DNA of 64,000 nt from Desulfobacteraceae bacterium. Lineage in GTDB: Bacteria > Desulfobacterota > Desulfobacteria > Desulfobacterales > Desulfosalsimonadaceae. Made by a program: the position numbers and the translations under genes. The first letter of the stretch is position 1, and each line of letters opens with the position of its first letter. Positions 43,811 through 54,065 of this stretch are shown here, in pieces. Location: NCBI GenBank assembly GCA_011390465.1, contig JAABSH010000015.1, positions 1-64,000 on the forward strand, read 5' to 3'. Under the pieces are notes generated by a model that was given only the letters and a program-made list of their open reading frames with translations, made no database searches and was not told the origin of the DNA.

Positions 43811-45001
43811 TTACATCATATCCTTCTGTGTTTCGGTCACGGCTTTGTCGATTTCTTTGGCAAGACCAGGAGGAAGCCCTTCAATATCCACACTCAAGAA
43901 TCCCCGCACAATGGTAGACACGGCTTCTTCTTCGTCCAGACCTCGCGCCATCAGGTACTCTATTTCCCGCTGGTCAATTTTGCCCACGGCTGCCTCGTGC
44001 GACATTTCCACCCCGGGCACAAATCCGGCAAGTTCGGGAATGGCATGCATCACCCCGTCTTTTAAAAGCAGGCCTTTGCATTCAAGATGCCCTTTGCATC
44101 CGGCCACCTTGCCCATCATTTCCCCCCGGGCGATGATGGTGCCGCCCACGGTAATGGCCCGGGAAATAATTTCCGCGCGGGTTTCCGGATAGTTCAGGTG
44201 GACCGTGGCGCCCACATCCAGATAACTGCCGTCTGCCGCCACCAGAATGCTGTTAAACCGCCCCACCGCGCCGACGCCGTCCAGGTAGGTGACCGGGGCC
44301 ATCTGAAGAGACCCCACCGGCCGCAGGCAAATATAATTGGAAACAATCACCCCGCCCGCTTCCACATGAATGGCGGTTCGCGGCCGGACATTGATGGATT
44401 CTCCCCAGTCGTGAATCATGGTAAAATGCAGCACTGCCCCTTTTTTGACAAAAATCTCCGAAACCCCCACATGCAGGCCCTTGACCAGATGGGGAGATGT
44501 GGAACATCCGGTGATGATGTGCATCTCGGAATTTTCTTCCGCGATCACCATGTTGTGCACATTCTGGGAAAGCCCTTCCTGGGCGATGTAAAGACAGGAC
44601 TGTACCGGCGCGGCAAGCTTAACCCCGGGCAGGGAACGGATAAAATAGCCTTCATGGGGCCGGGTATGGGCGGCTTCGGTAAATTTATCTTTTTCCGGGG
44701 AAATATGCTTCCAGAGATAATCTTTCAGCCAGTCATGTTTTTTCAGGGCAGCGGAAATCCCCATCACCTCCACGCCCTGATCTTTGGCCTGGGAATGAAT
44801 AACGGAACAGTCTTTCTGAATAAAGGTGCCGGCGCGGTCTTTTTCCGCAATGTCCACCCCTGTATTCAGCCATTTGCCGGCATCTGCCGGCGCAATTCGT
44901 GTCAGATCGTCCACATAATCATGGGGCCGGGCCGCTGACTGATAGTCGTCAAGTTCAACATCTGTTTTGGATTTATCGTTTAAATGGCGCATCTGACACA
45001 C
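43811..45001 (-). CDS. smsB: SufB/D-type Fe-S assembly scaffold (SmsB-like)
   Basis: 396 residues of the SufB/SufD beta-helix family. In the minimal SMS/SUF arrangement one SufBD protein and the ATPase SufC form the whole scaffold; no SufD, SufS, SufE or SufU is seen here, which fits SMS. The GCSTSPHLVKGLHVGVSE and NYPETRAEI stretches are typical. The start at 45001 overlaps the end of smsC by 22 bp (or 13 bp if the internal ATG at 44992 is used). Confidence 0.85.
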   Translation of the reverse strand: MCQMRHLNDKSKTDVELDDYQSAARPHDYVDDLTRIAPADAGKWLNTGVDIAEKDRAGTFIQKDCSVIHSQAKDQGVEVMGISAALKKHDWLKDYLWKHISPEKDKFTEAAHTRPHEGYFIRSLPGVKLAAPVQSCLYIAQEGLSQNVHNMVIAEENSEMHIITGCSTSPHLVKGLHVGVSEIFVKKGAVLHFTMIHDWGESINVRPRTAIHVEAGGVIVSNYICLRPVGSLQMAPVTYLDGVGAVGRFNSILVAADGSYLDVGATVHLNYPETRAEIISRAITVGGTIIARGEMMGKVAGCKGHLECKGLLLKDGVMHAIPELAGFVPGVEMSHEAAVGKIDQREIEYLMARGLDEEEAVSTIVRGFLSVDIEGLPPGLAKEIDKAVTETQKDMM

Positions 45002-45741
45002 TCCTCATACCCATATTCTCTGATCCACTTTAAAATTTCCCTGGGGTTTCGCGAACAGCACAGATGGCCGTTGTAAAGCACCTGGCCGCGGTCCGCGGTG
45101 ATATAGTCCAGAATATGGCCGGTATGGGTGATCACCAGGGCGGATTTGGTGCGCTTTTTCAAATGGATGTGCCCCGGCTCAAATCCCCTGGGATATTTCA
45201 CTCCCCGTTCCAGAAGGGTGTTGACCACTTCTCCCAGCAGCACGATATTTTCAAGGTCCACACCGGATTCCGGTTCATCCAGAAGCACCAGATCCGGCTG
45301 CTGCGCCATGAGCTGGAGCAGTTCGGAGCGTTTGATCTCGCCGCCGGAAAAATTGCGGTTCACGTCTCTTTCCAGAAACTCCCTGAAATTCAAAAGATCG
45401 GCCAGGGCCTCAATATCCGCCGGCTGATTCCGGGCGCAGAGGGCCACCAGATCCCGGGTCCGCAACCCGTTGATGGTGGGCGGCCGCTGAAACGACACCC
45501 CGATGCCCAGGCGGGCCCGTTCATGGATGGGCATATACGTGATGTCCTCTCCCTTGAACGTAATTTTACCATGGGTCACCCGGTATCCGGAAAACCCCAC
45601 GATGGTCATCATCAACGAGGTTTTGCCGGAGCCGTTGGGACCAAACAAAATATGGGTTTCGCCTTCCGGGATCTCCATATTGATATGCGCGAGAATGGGT
45701 TTGTCCCCCACTTCCACTGCAAGATCTTCAATTACAAGCAT
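44980..45741 (-). CDS. smsC: SufC-type ATPase (SmsC-like)
   Basis: 253 residues: Walker A GPNGSGKTS, Q loop GVSFQRPPT, signature NFSGGEIKRSELLQL, Walker B LVLLDEPESGVD, and His switch in VITHTG. It drives conformational change in the SufB partner during Fe-S cluster assembly in the cytoplasm. The C-terminal end carries a CVRC pair that is not in the E. coli SufC core and could bind metal. Overlap with smsB ensures coupled translation. It follows rnpB. Confidence 0.9.
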   Translation of the reverse strand: MLVIEDLAVEVGDKPILAHINMEIPEGETHILFGPNGSGKTSLMMTIVGFSGYRVTHGKITFKGEDITYMPIHERARLGIGVSFQRPPTINGLRTRDLVALCARNQPADIEALADLLNFREFLERDVNRNFSGGEIKRSELLQLMAQQPDLVLLDEPESGVDLENIVLLGEVVNTLLERGVKYPRGFEPGHIHLKKRTKSALVITHTGHILDYITADRGQVLYNGHLCCSRNPREILKWIREYGYEECVRCAI

Positions 45742-45773
45742 ATTTTTTTCTCTCTGCTGATATTTGGGTTAAA

Positions 45774-46214
<441 letters not shown>

Positions 46215-46238
46215 TGGTTAATGGTTGTTTATTTGCTT

Positions 46239-46970
46239 CTATTGTATAACATATAATATCCGATGACAATGGGGACATACCTTTATTTCATTTTCCCGAT
46301 GCAGCTCATTGTATATCTGGGGCGGAATGTTCATATGACATCCCAGACAAATCGACTCCCTTACTTCTACAATGGCAATTCCCCGGCTGTGGGCTTTAAT
46401 ATCTTCATAATGCCGGACCAGGGCCGGATCAATTTGAGATACAAGTTCCCGGGTTTCCCCTATGAGGACATCCAGGTTGCCGTGTTCCGCGTCAGCTTCC
46501 GCTGAAATAACTTTTTTCTGCTCATCTGCTTCTGCTTTTTCCACGGCCAGGGCTGCTTCGGCATCCTGGAGTTCTTTTTCCACCGCATCAATCTGGTCCA
46601 GGCACGCCAGGGTTTCATCTTCCATCCGGGCGCTGGCTTTTTTGATATCTGAAATTTCCTTTAAAATCGCCTGATACTCTTTATTGGTGGTCACGGTCCG
46701 CAGCTGTTCCTCCCGCTTCTTGATCCGGCTCTGACTGGTCTGGATGTCGGCATCCCGGGCCCGGTAGTCTTTCTTAAGGATCTCAAGACTTTCTTTTTTC
46801 TCAGTGATCACCGATACCATTTGGTTAACGCCGGTGTCCAGTTCCGCCAGCTTTTTGGGGACTTCACTAAGCTCCAGCTCCATTTTGACGGCGGCCTGTT
46901 CTTTCTGCTGCAGCTCAATCAACCGTTCAATCTGTTCCCGGGGAATCTTGTTTGGCAAAATATCCATCAT
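46239..46970 (-). CDS. Coiled-coil protein with C-terminal C4 zinc ribbon
   Basis: About 243 residues: two long coiled coils (about 10-180, Glu/Lys-rich) and a zinc ribbon with CLGC and CPHC near 210 and 232. This is the DUF164/CT398-like family, found widely but of uncertain function (links to flagella, secretion and nucleic acid binding have been suggested). The start has two nearby ATGs; the one at 46970 is chosen. The stop lies just after rnpB starts. Confidence 0.85.
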   Translation of the reverse strand: MMDILPNKIPREQIERLIELQQKEQAAVKMELELSEVPKKLAELDTGVNQMVSVITEKKESLEILKKDYRARDADIQTSQSRIKKREEQLRTVTTNKEYQAILKEISDIKKASARMEDETLACLDQIDAVEKELQDAEAALAVEKAEADEQKKVISAEADAEHGNLDVLIGETRELVSQIDPALVRHYEDIKAHSRGIAIVEVRESICLGCHMNIPPQIYNELHRENEIKVCPHCHRILYVIQ

Positions 46971-47056
46971 TATCATACCTGCTGAGTTTTTAGTTTAAAT
47001 TATTTTTCTTCTTCCTAAAAAAATCAGGGCGGCTCATGCCGCCCTGTTGTCTTGAT

Positions 47057-47920
47057 TTACAAGGTGTAAAACGGGTCTTTTTCATCCCGAAAGGCCTTGA
47101 CGGTCACATTCCAGTCATTTTTCCGGATCAGGGCCTCCAGGCGGCCCGCCACCAGATCCGTCATGATGATTTCCGAGGCAAAATGCCCCACATCAATCAG
47201 GGCCCGGCCCTGCATCCGGGCATCTTTGGCATCATGGAATTTTAAATCGCCGCTGATGTAGACATCCGCGCCCGAGGCAAAAAAAGCCTTCATTAATCCG
47301 GACCCACTGCCCGTGCACAAGGCCACGTTTTTCACCGTCATATCCGCCGGGCCGGAAACTTTTAGTTCAGACGGCCCGAACACCTGTTTGATTTTTGCGG
47401 ATAATTCCGACAGGGTCATCGGTCTGTCAAGATCCCCCACCCGGCCGATGCCATGACCGGTGGATTCCGGATGCCCTTCGGTTTCTGATGTGAGCAGGGT
47501 GATGTTTTGAAGGCCGATCATCTCGGCAAACCGGTCATTGAGCCCGCCCCGGACACTGTCTAAGCAGGTATGGGCGGAAAAAACCGCAAGATGATGGCTG
47601 ATGGCCATTTCAAGGAGCCGGCCCAAAGGGGTATTGAGAATCAGATTTTTAACCGGCCGGAAAATGAGGGGGTGATGGGTGATCAGCAGATCCGCGCCCT
47701 GTTTGCAGGCAGCGGAAACAACTTCCGGTGAAGGGTCCAGGGCCACCGTCACCTGCCGCACGGGCCAGTCCGGATTGCCGCACTGAAGTCCGCAATTGTC
47801 CCAGTCCTCGGCAAGCCGGACCGGGGCAATCTGATCCATTAAGGCGATGATGTCCAATACGGTTATGTCTTTTTTTATTTTTTCTGCTTTTTCTGCTTTT
47901 TCTGATTTTGCCGGGGTCAT
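47057..47920 (-). CDS. Nif3-like dinuclear metal-centre protein
   Basis: 287 residues of the Nif3/YbgI family. The metal ligands are in THHPLIF (near 81) and in the C-terminal SGDLKFHDAKDA and DVGHFASE stretches. Hexameric; proposed to be GTP cyclohydrolase-like or hydrolase, still unproven. The N-terminal 16 residues (KSEKAEKAEKIKK) come from a slipped TTTTTCTGC-type repeat and are not conserved in the family. Precedes the zinc-ribbon gene in the same direction, a frequent pairing. Confidence 0.88.
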   Translation of the reverse strand: MTPAKSEKAEKAEKIKKDITVLDIIALMDQIAPVRLAEDWDNCGLQCGNPDWPVRQVTVALDPSPEVVSAACKQGADLLITHHPLIFRPVKNLILNTPLGRLLEMAISHHLAVFSAHTCLDSVRGGLNDRFAEMIGLQNITLLTSETEGHPESTGHGIGRVGDLDRPMTLSELSAKIKQVFGPSELKVSGPADMTVKNVALCTGSGSGLMKAFFASGADVYISGDLKFHDAKDARMQGRALIDVGHFASEIIMTDLVAGRLEALIRKNDWNVTVKAFRDEKDPFYTL

Positions 47921-47970
47921 ACATTACCTGTTGATAGATGAATTAACGCCTGAATAACGGGCTTATGCAC

Positions 47971-48002
47971 AAAAAAAGGCGTGAAGTTTTCACTTCACGC
48001 CT
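47971..48002 (-). terminator. Intrinsic terminator after tRNA-Met
   Basis: Perfect 10-bp stem AGGCGTGAAG / CTTCACGCCT with a 6-base loop, followed on the minus strand by seven T. Lies about 65 bp after the tRNA. Confidence 0.85.
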
Positions 48003-48067
48003 GCTTTTCCGTTATTTTCGGATTGTATTCGGATTGTATGGTCAGTTTTTCAATCATCAGCCGAGTA

Positions 48068-48140
48068 TGGGCCCACCTGGATTCGAACCAGGGACCGACC
48101 GGTTATGAGCCGGTGGCTCTGCCAGCTGAGCTATGGGCCC
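48068..48140 (-). tRNA. tRNA-Met (CAT)
   Basis: 73-base cloverleaf on the minus strand: acceptor GGGCCCA with TGGGCCC, D arm GCTC...GAGC, anticodon loop CTCATAA (anticodon CAT), and T arm with GGTTCGAAT. No CCA is coded. CAT could also be the lysidine-modified Ile2 species; elongator Met is preferred from general form only. Confidence 0.9.
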
Positions 48141-48243
48141 GCATTGTGGTTTAAAGTAAGGATTGCGTTTTAACGTCTTGTTCACTGGTTTGTCAAGTTC
48201 TATGTGCGGGTTAAATAACCTTTATATATGATCCCCAAAAACC

Positions 48244-50028
48244 TCAGTTGTCAATGAAATATTTCAGTTTTCGGCTCCGGGTGGGATGCCGCAGCTTTCT
48301 GAGGGCCTTGGCCTCAATCTGCCGAATCCGTTCCCGGGTCACGGCAAAATCACCGCCCACCTCTTCCAGGGTATGGTCGGCTTTTTCACCGATACCGAAG
48401 CGCATGCGCAGCACTTTTTCCTCTCTCGGGGTGAGCGTGGCCAGTACTTTCCGGGTCTGTTCAGACAAATTCAGGCTGATGGCCGCATCCGATGGCAAAA
48501 GAAATGTCTTGTCCTCAATAAAATCCCCCAGATGACTGTCGTCTTCCTCGCCAATGGGGGTTTCCAGGGAAATGGGCTCCCGGGCAATCTTTAATACTTT
48601 CCGGACTTTGTCCAGAGGAACTTCCATTTTATCGGCAATTTCTTCCGGAGTCGGTTCCCGGCCCAGTTCCTGCACCAGATATCGGGACGTGCGGATCAGC
48701 TTATTAATGGTTTCAATCATGTGCACGGGAATGCGGATGGTTCTGGCCTGATCCGCAATGGCCCGGGTAATGGCCTGACGAATCCACCAGGTGGCATAGG
48801 TGCTGAATTTGTAGCCGCGGCGGTATTCAAATTTATCCACTGCTTTCATCAGGCCGATATTGCCTTCCTGGATCAAATCCAAAAATTGAAGCCCGCGGTT
48901 GGTGTATTTTTTCGCGATGCTCACCACCAGCCGCAAATTGGCCTGGACCAGTTCACCTTTTGCCATTTTTGCCATGAGCCGCCCTTCTTCGATGCTGCTG
49001 ATAACACGCTTGAGCATCCGAAGATCGGCTTTGAGTTCTTTTTCCCGCTGTTCAATCTGGGTGTGCATGAGCCGCAGGTCATTGAAGACATCGATAATTT
49101 CTTTTTTGTCACTGCTGCAGTGCTTTTTCGCCCATTCTGCAAACTTCTTTTCAGTGGTATCAAGACAATCCCGGACATCGGAAACGGAAACATCGAACAG
49201 TCCGGCGCATTTGCCGAACACCTTGTTGGTGGTATCAAACCATTCCACCTGTTCAATAATCATTTCCTCGATGCCGTCGATCACATTGCTTTCCAGCCGC
49301 CAGTCCTTGAAATAGTCGAAAATTTTACGATTGCGGCGCCGGATGGAGCGTTTCACACGGCGGCGTTCTTCTGAATCCATTTTCTGGGAGGAAAACAGTT
49401 TTTCCCGAAGCTCCTGATTTTCCTCATCAATGGCCTTGATCAGATCAATCATTTCCAGAAATTTTTCAATCTGGATGGATTCGTCAATAATGGTGTCCCC
49501 TTCGTCAATATCCCGCAGCACATGCTTGGGGCGCAGGGTACCGGCGGCAATCTGATCCCCCAGATTGATAATACTGTCCACCCCGAGCGTGGTTTCCAGC
49601 ATGGCGCGGACCACTTCCTGTTCACCGGCCTCAATTTTTTTGGCGATTTCAACTTCCCCTTCCCGGGACAGCAGGGTCACCATACCCATTTCCCGCAGAT
49701 ACATTTTCACGGGATCGGTCACTGTTCCATAAGTGGAGAGGGAATCGACCTCTTCGGTTTCAGTCAACTTATCCTCGTCGTCTTCATTTTTCTTTTCCGA
49801 GGCATTCAGCTTCTTTCTTTTCTCCACCACCTCAATATCGTGATCATCAAACCACATGAGGGTCTCATCAATCTGATCCGGTGTCATCATTTCATCCGGC
49901 AGCCCCTTGGATATCTGATCGATGGTCAGGTACCCCTGTTTCTTCCCTTTTGAAACGAGCTTATCCATTTCCTCATGCTGGATAATTTCGGGTGCATCCT
50001 CTTTTTTCTTGGGCTTTTTTTTTGCCAT
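48244..50028 (-). CDS. rpoD: Primary sigma factor RpoD (sigma-70)
   Basis: 594 residues with region 1.1 at the N terminus, a large non-conserved insert (about 200-335), regions 2.1-2.4 ([26 protein letters not shown], then [17 protein letters not shown]), 3 ([13 protein letters not shown]) and 4.2 with the helix-turn-helix [20 protein letters not shown]. Housekeeping transcription initiation. AGGAGGC lies 9 bases before the ATG. It forms the usual macromolecular synthesis operon with dnaG just upstream. Confidence 0.98.
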   Translation of the reverse strand: MAKKKPKKKEDAPEIIQHEEMDKLVSKGKKQGYLTIDQISKGLPDEMMTPDQIDETLMWFDDHDIEVVEKRKKLNASEKKNEDDEDKLTETEEVDSLSTYGTVTDPVKMYLREMGMVTLLSREGEVEIAKKIEAGEQEVVRAMLETTLGVDSIINLGDQIAAGTLRPKHVLRDIDEGDTIIDESIQIEKFLEMIDLIKAIDEENQELREKLFSSQKMDSEERRRVKRSIRRRNRKIFDYFKDWRLESNVIDGIEEMIIEQVEWFDTTNKVFGKCAGLFDVSVSDVRDCLDTTEKKFAEWAKKHCSSDKKEIIDVFNDLRLMHTQIEQREKELKADLRMLKRVISSIEEGRLMAKMAKGELVQANLRLVVSIAKKYTNRGLQFLDLIQEGNIGLMKAVDKFEYRRGYKFSTYATWWIRQAITRAIADQARTIRIPVHMIETINKLIRTSRYLVQELGREPTPEEIADKMEVPLDKVRKVLKIAREPISLETPIGEEDDSHLGDFIEDKTFLLPSDAAISLNLSEQTRKVLATLTPREEKVLRMRFGIGEKADHTLEEVGGDFAVTRERIRQIEAKALRKLRHPTRSRKLKYFIDN

Positions 50029-50103
50029 AAATTCATGCCTCCTGAAACCAAAGATATTTTGTATAATTGATTCCGATCATATATGGATAATCGTTAACAG
50101 CCG

Positions 50104-51915
50104 TTATTTACGCAACCGTCCCTCTGACTGTTCCTGTTTTTTCCGCAAAAGTTCAAACAGCAGGGTATCGTCATTTTTCTCCTGAGCGGACTGGATCTGG
50201 CACAACAGGGTATTCTCACGCTTCTCAATGCCATTGATAAACTGGCACAGCAGCAGTTCACACTGGTCCAGGCTTCTGCATTCATCGCGTATCAGCAGAG
50301 ACGCAATCATGTCTTTGTGGGCCTGGGATTCAAACCGATTAAACAGCCGGTCCCGATCTTTTTCCCCGTACACCGGTGCCGAAAGCACGGCCCGGGCAAT
50401 ATCACACAGCCGCTCGTCTGAAAAATACGCCAGTATGTTTCTTTTTTCCACTTCCGGCAGGATTTCCGGAACATTCAGCATCATGGATACGATCTGACGC
50501 TCCACCCGGATCATTTCCGACGGCATGCTTGCGGCAGGGGCATCTGTCTGCCCCGGAAAAACGCCCGCCTCCCGGTCAAAAACCGAAGCCGAAGCCGAAG
50601 CCGGAGCGCGGGAGGCGGTTTTTATGGATTTTAATTTATCCCGGATGGCGCTTTCCCGGACCCCAAGCCGTTCTGCCAGATACTGAATATAAATAGACCG
50701 GGCCAGACGGTCCTGGATTTCCATCAGGGGCTCCTGAAGTTCCGAGATAATCCGGAGCTTGCCTTCCATGGACAGGCCATTGGATTTTATCGCGGATTCC
50801 ACGAGAAACGCAATCATGGGCAGGGCATTTTCAGTTGCCTCCATAAACGCTGCCTGACCGAATTCAAAAACAAAGGAATCCGGATCATATCCTTTGGGCA
50901 GAACAATCACCGCCGCATCCATGGCAGCATTCAAAAAAAGAGAAACACTCCGCTTTGCCGCCTTCAGACCGGCTTCATCGGAATCGAACACAAGATAGGC
51001 TTTCTGGGCAAACCCCCGTTTCAGCATCTGGACATGATCTGCTGTCAACGCCGTGCCAAGGGTGGCCACTGCATTGGAAATGTCATGCTGATGCAGGGCC
51101 ATCAGATCAAAATACCCTTCAACAATGTAGACGGCTCCGGTTTCCCTGGCACGGGTCCGTGCCGCCGGCGCGCCATACAGAGACCGGCTTTTGTTGTACA
51201 CCGGCGTTTCCGGGGAATTCAGGTATTTGGGTCTGCTGTCGTCCATGACCCGGCCGCCGAAGCCGATCACCTGCTGGGACATGTCAATAATCGGAAAAAT
51301 CACCCGGTTCCGAAACCGGTCATAAAATCCGTCGGACTTTCGGGGCACCACCAGGCCGGTCTGTTCGGCAAGGGACAGGGAAACGCGCTGCTGTCTGAAA
51401 AAACGCACCAGGTGATCCCAGCCGTCCGGGGCAAACCCCAGCGAAAACCGGGCAATCATCTCCGGTGAAAACCCCCGGTCCGCCAGATAGGCCCGGGCTT
51501 GTTTGCCTGCGGCCGGATCCATGAGCTGACGGGTGTAATATCCCATGACCTCGCGGTTTAAGTCAAAAAGCTGCTGCCGCAGGGACACGGCCTTAGCCTG
51601 GGCCGGGCTCATGTTGCGATCCGGCAGATCAATGCCGTACCGCCGCGCCAGGCTCTGGGCCGCTTCAGAAAAACTGATCCCGTCGTATTTCATCAAGAAA
51701 CTGAACACATCACCGCCGGCGCCGCACCCGAAACAGTGAAAAATCTGTTTGGTGGAACTGACAGTAAATGACGGGGTTTTTTCAGAATGAAACGGACAAA
51801 GCCCCACATGGTCTTTGCCCGCTCGTTTTAAAACCACCCGCTCTGAAATAACATCCAGAATATTTGCGGTATTTCGAATTTCCGAAAGTTTGTCTTCAGG
51901 AATGTGGATCGCCAA
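50104..51915 (-). CDS. dnaG: DNA primase DnaG
   Basis: 603 residues from a TTG start (MAIHIPEDKLSE) with GGGGAGG 9 bases upstream; a GTG at 51933 overlaps that ribosome site and is unlikely. Zinc-binding domain CPFHSEKTPSF...FHCFGCGAGGD, the catalytic TOPRIM segment VEGYFDLMALHQHD, DSDEAG, and a C-terminal helicase-binding domain. Between them is a low-complexity PASASAS link coded by slipped GCCGAA units (50580-50602). Synthesises RNA primers for replication forks. Confidence 0.96.
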   Translation of the reverse strand: MAIHIPEDKLSEIRNTANILDVISERVVLKRAGKDHVGLCPFHSEKTPSFTVSSTKQIFHCFGCGAGGDVFSFLMKYDGISFSEAAQSLARRYGIDLPDRNMSPAQAKAVSLRQQLFDLNREVMGYYTRQLMDPAAGKQARAYLADRGFSPEMIARFSLGFAPDGWDHLVRFFRQQRVSLSLAEQTGLVVPRKSDGFYDRFRNRVIFPIIDMSQQVIGFGGRVMDDSRPKYLNSPETPVYNKSRSLYGAPAARTRARETGAVYIVEGYFDLMALHQHDISNAVATLGTALTADHVQMLKRGFAQKAYLVFDSDEAGLKAAKRSVSLFLNAAMDAAVIVLPKGYDPDSFVFEFGQAAFMEATENALPMIAFLVESAIKSNGLSMEGKLRIISELQEPLMEIQDRLARSIYIQYLAERLGVRESAIRDKLKSIKTASRAPASASASVFDREAGVFPGQTDAPAASMPSEMIRVERQIVSMMLNVPEILPEVEKRNILAYFSDERLCDIARAVLSAPVYGEKDRDRLFNRFESQAHKDMIASLLIRDECRSLDQCELLLCQFINGIEKRENTLLCQIQSAQEKNDDTLLFELLRKKQEQSEGRLRK

Positions 51916-52120
51916 AAACCTGTACCTCCCCACGGGGAATACGAGACGAAAAAGATTCGGCAGACGCCTTATACCTCAGCCGATGCTTGTCCTTCTTTTT
52001 GTCCTTATTGCAGCGCTTAGATCCTTCTTGCCTTTTTTTTATTCTTCCGGCCATCGCTATGGCACCGGACGATTAACCGTCTGATTCTGTTGTATTTAAA
52101 ATTATTTCTGACAACAAGTA

Positions 52121-52149
52121 AAAGTAATGCCGAAACAAGGTCAAGTCAA
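52121..52149 (-). promoter_or_regulatory. Sigma-70 promoter of dnaG-rpoD
   Basis: Minus strand TTGACT, 17 bp, TACTTT, about 210 bp upstream of the dnaG TTG start. Lies directly after the hisA stop (52157). The long leader between 51934 and 52120 shows no gene. Confidence 0.55.
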
Positions 52150-52156
52150 ATAAAAA

Positions 52157-52885
52157 TCACGCATTCTTTAATATGGCGATTGCCGCCTTCAAATCCAGGC
52201 TGCCGTCGTAAAGGGCCCGGCCGGTAATCACGCCGATTACCCCAGCGGCTTCAAGGGGCAGAAGATTTTTGATGTCTTCAATGGAAGAGACCCCGCCGGA
52301 GGCCACCACCGGAATGGAAATGGCAAGGGCCAGTTTTTCAGTTTCCGCAAGGTTCGGTCCGGTGCGCATGCCATCCCGGGCGATATCTGTAAAATTGATG
52401 GCCGCAACCCCGCAGTCTTCAAATTGTTTTGCCAGATCAACAGCGGTCACTTCCGTGGTTCGGGTCCATCCTTCAATGGCCACTTTGCCGTTCTTGGCGT
52501 CAATGCCCACCACTATCTGACCGGGAAATTCCCGGCAGGCGGTTTTGACCAGATCCGGATTTTTAATGGCTTCCGTGCCGATAATCACCCGGGAGACGCC
52601 CTGTTCCATGTACATGCGGATGGTCTCCATATCCCGGATGCCGCCGCCCACCTGCACCGGCACATTGACCTGGTCGATGATCTTCCGGACAGTGTCCAGG
52701 TTCACCGGCCGTTTGCCCACGGCCCCGTCCAGGTCCACCACGTGAATCAGGGCAGCCCCGTCGTTTTCCCACCGACGGCCCATGGCGGCCGGATCATCGG
52801 AAAATACCGTTTCCGCATCCATCCGGCCCTGAAGCAGCCGGACACATTTTCCGTTTTTTATATCAATCGCCGGAATAACAATCAT
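52157..52885 (-). CDS. hisA: HisA, ProFAR isomerase
   Basis: 242 residues, (beta/alpha)8 barrel of histidine synthesis step 4: isomerises ProFAR to PRFAR. Starts MIVIPAIDIKNGKCVRLLQG with the catalytic Asp8, and has the second catalytic aspartate in the FTDIARDGM motif; phosphate-binding loops VQVGGGIR and ASGGVSS are seen. GGACGG precedes the ATG. hisB lies 176 bp upstream in the same direction; no other his genes are in the window. Confidence 0.96.
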   Translation of the reverse strand: MIVIPAIDIKNGKCVRLLQGRMDAETVFSDDPAAMGRRWENDGAALIHVVDLDGAVGKRPVNLDTVRKIIDQVNVPVQVGGGIRDMETIRMYMEQGVSRVIIGTEAIKNPDLVKTACREFPGQIVVGIDAKNGKVAIEGWTRTTEVTAVDLAKQFEDCGVAAINFTDIARDGMRTGPNLAETEKLALAISIPVVASGGVSSIEDIKNLLPLEAAGVIGVITGRALYDGSLDLKAAIAILKNA

Positions 52886-53061
52886 TTTTCCGTCCTTATT
52901 TCTGCATACAGCAATTACAAATTAATGTTTCAGGTTATCCACTGGATTCAAGCCAGGCAGCTGCTGTTTGCAGCCCGAAAAAAACAGCAACAGGGTTTCG
53001 GAAAGCCGGAAAATGCGGCCCTGAAACCTTTTTCATCAGGAAAACAGCTCCGGAAAAGATC

Positions 53062-53649
53062 TTATAAAAGACCTTTGGAAGAAGGGACATCCCTGACCCG
53101 GTCATCTAAGGAGGTTGCCTGGTCCAGGCAGCGGGCAAAAGACTTGAAAATGGATTCAATCAGGTGGTGATCATTTTCACCATAGGGCGCATCAACATGC
53201 AGATTCATGCCCGCCTTCACGGCAAAAGCACGAAAAAACTCCTTGAAAAGATTTGAATACACTTCTGTCTGCCGGACAAACAACTCCGGCAGGCGGTACA
53301 CAAGAAAGGGGCGGTTGGAAAGGTCGATGGTGACAGAGGAAATGGAATCATCCATGGGCGTGACCGCAAACCCGAAACGTCTGATTCCCCTGCGGTCTCT
53401 CAGGGCCGAACTCAGCGCTTCCCCCAGCACCAGCCCCACGTCCTCCACGGTGTGGTGATAATCCACCTCAATATCTCCCACCGCTTTTAACTGAAGATCA
53501 AACCGCCCATGCACGGAAAACAGGGTCAGCATGTGATCAAAAAAAGGAATGCCGGTTGAAATCGTATTGATACCGGTGCCGTCAAGCACCAGTTCCGCCC
53601 TGATGCTGGTTTCTTTAGTCGTTCTTTCAATGTCAGCTGATCGTTTCAT
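53062..53649 (-). CDS. hisB: Imidazoleglycerol-phosphate dehydratase HisB
   Basis: 195 residues, the monofunctional IGPD of histidine synthesis (no HAD phosphatase domain). Manganese-binding motifs FFDHMLTLFSVHG, DYHHTVEDVG and the C-terminal DNHHLIE-like version (ENDHHLIES) are present, and RFGFAVTPMDDS. Length is normal. Start at 53649. Confidence 0.96.
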   Translation of the reverse strand: MKRSADIERTTKETSIRAELVLDGTGINTISTGIPFFDHMLTLFSVHGRFDLQLKAVGDIEVDYHHTVEDVGLVLGEALSSALRDRRGIRRFGFAVTPMDDSISSVTIDLSNRPFLVYRLPELFVRQTEVYSNLFKEFFRAFAVKAGMNLHVDAPYGENDHHLIESIFKSFARCLDQATSLDDRVRDVPSSKGLL

Positions 53650-53754
53650 TGTCCGGAAAGAACCTTTTAAAAGGGTAAAAGTCGTAAATTATTCGTGCAG
53701 CCGGGCTGTTGTCATACATTCCGCCCAAGGACATCATCGGAGGATCAAAAGAAA

Positions 53755-53830
53755 TGGTGGAGATGAGGGGGATCGAACCCCTGACCTCGGCATTGCGAAC
53801 GCCGCGCTCTCCCATCTGAGCTACATCCCC
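53755..53830 (-). tRNA. tRNA-Ala (CGC)
   Basis: 76 bases including an encoded CCA. Acceptor GGGGATG with CATCTCC contains the G3-U70 pair that defines alanine tRNAs; D arm GCTC...GAGC; anticodon loop TTCGCAA gives anticodon CGC (codon GCG); T arm GGTTCGATC. Confidence 0.95.
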
Positions 53831-53936
53831 ATGGAACCAACCAAATTTTTTTTAATACCAGAATATTAAGGACCGGTCAATTAAAAATTTTATTAAACCA
53901 AAAAAAATTTAATAAAACTGCAAAAAGTCAGATTTA

Positions 53937-54061
53937 GACGGCAGAGAAAAAAGCTCCAAATTCGCGGCGCGCAAATCCCCAGCAATGAGGCGTACTGGGC
54001 GTACGTTGAAGCATCTGGGGATGCAGTGCAACAAAGAATTTGGACTTTTTACGAAGCCGTC
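53937..54061. repeat. 125-bp MITE-like inverted repeat element
   Basis: Terminal arms GACGGC...GCCGTC, then AAAGCTCCAAATTC against GAATTTGGACTTTTT, then ATCCCCAG against CTGGGGAT and CGTAC-TGG-GCGTACG at the tip. It folds almost fully along its length. It abuts the stop of the TIGR02757 gene (54066) and may end its transcript. It has no ORF, so any movement would need a transposase in trans. The rest of 53831-53936 is AT-rich and shows no gene. Confidence 0.78.
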
Positions 54062-54065
54062 AAAT

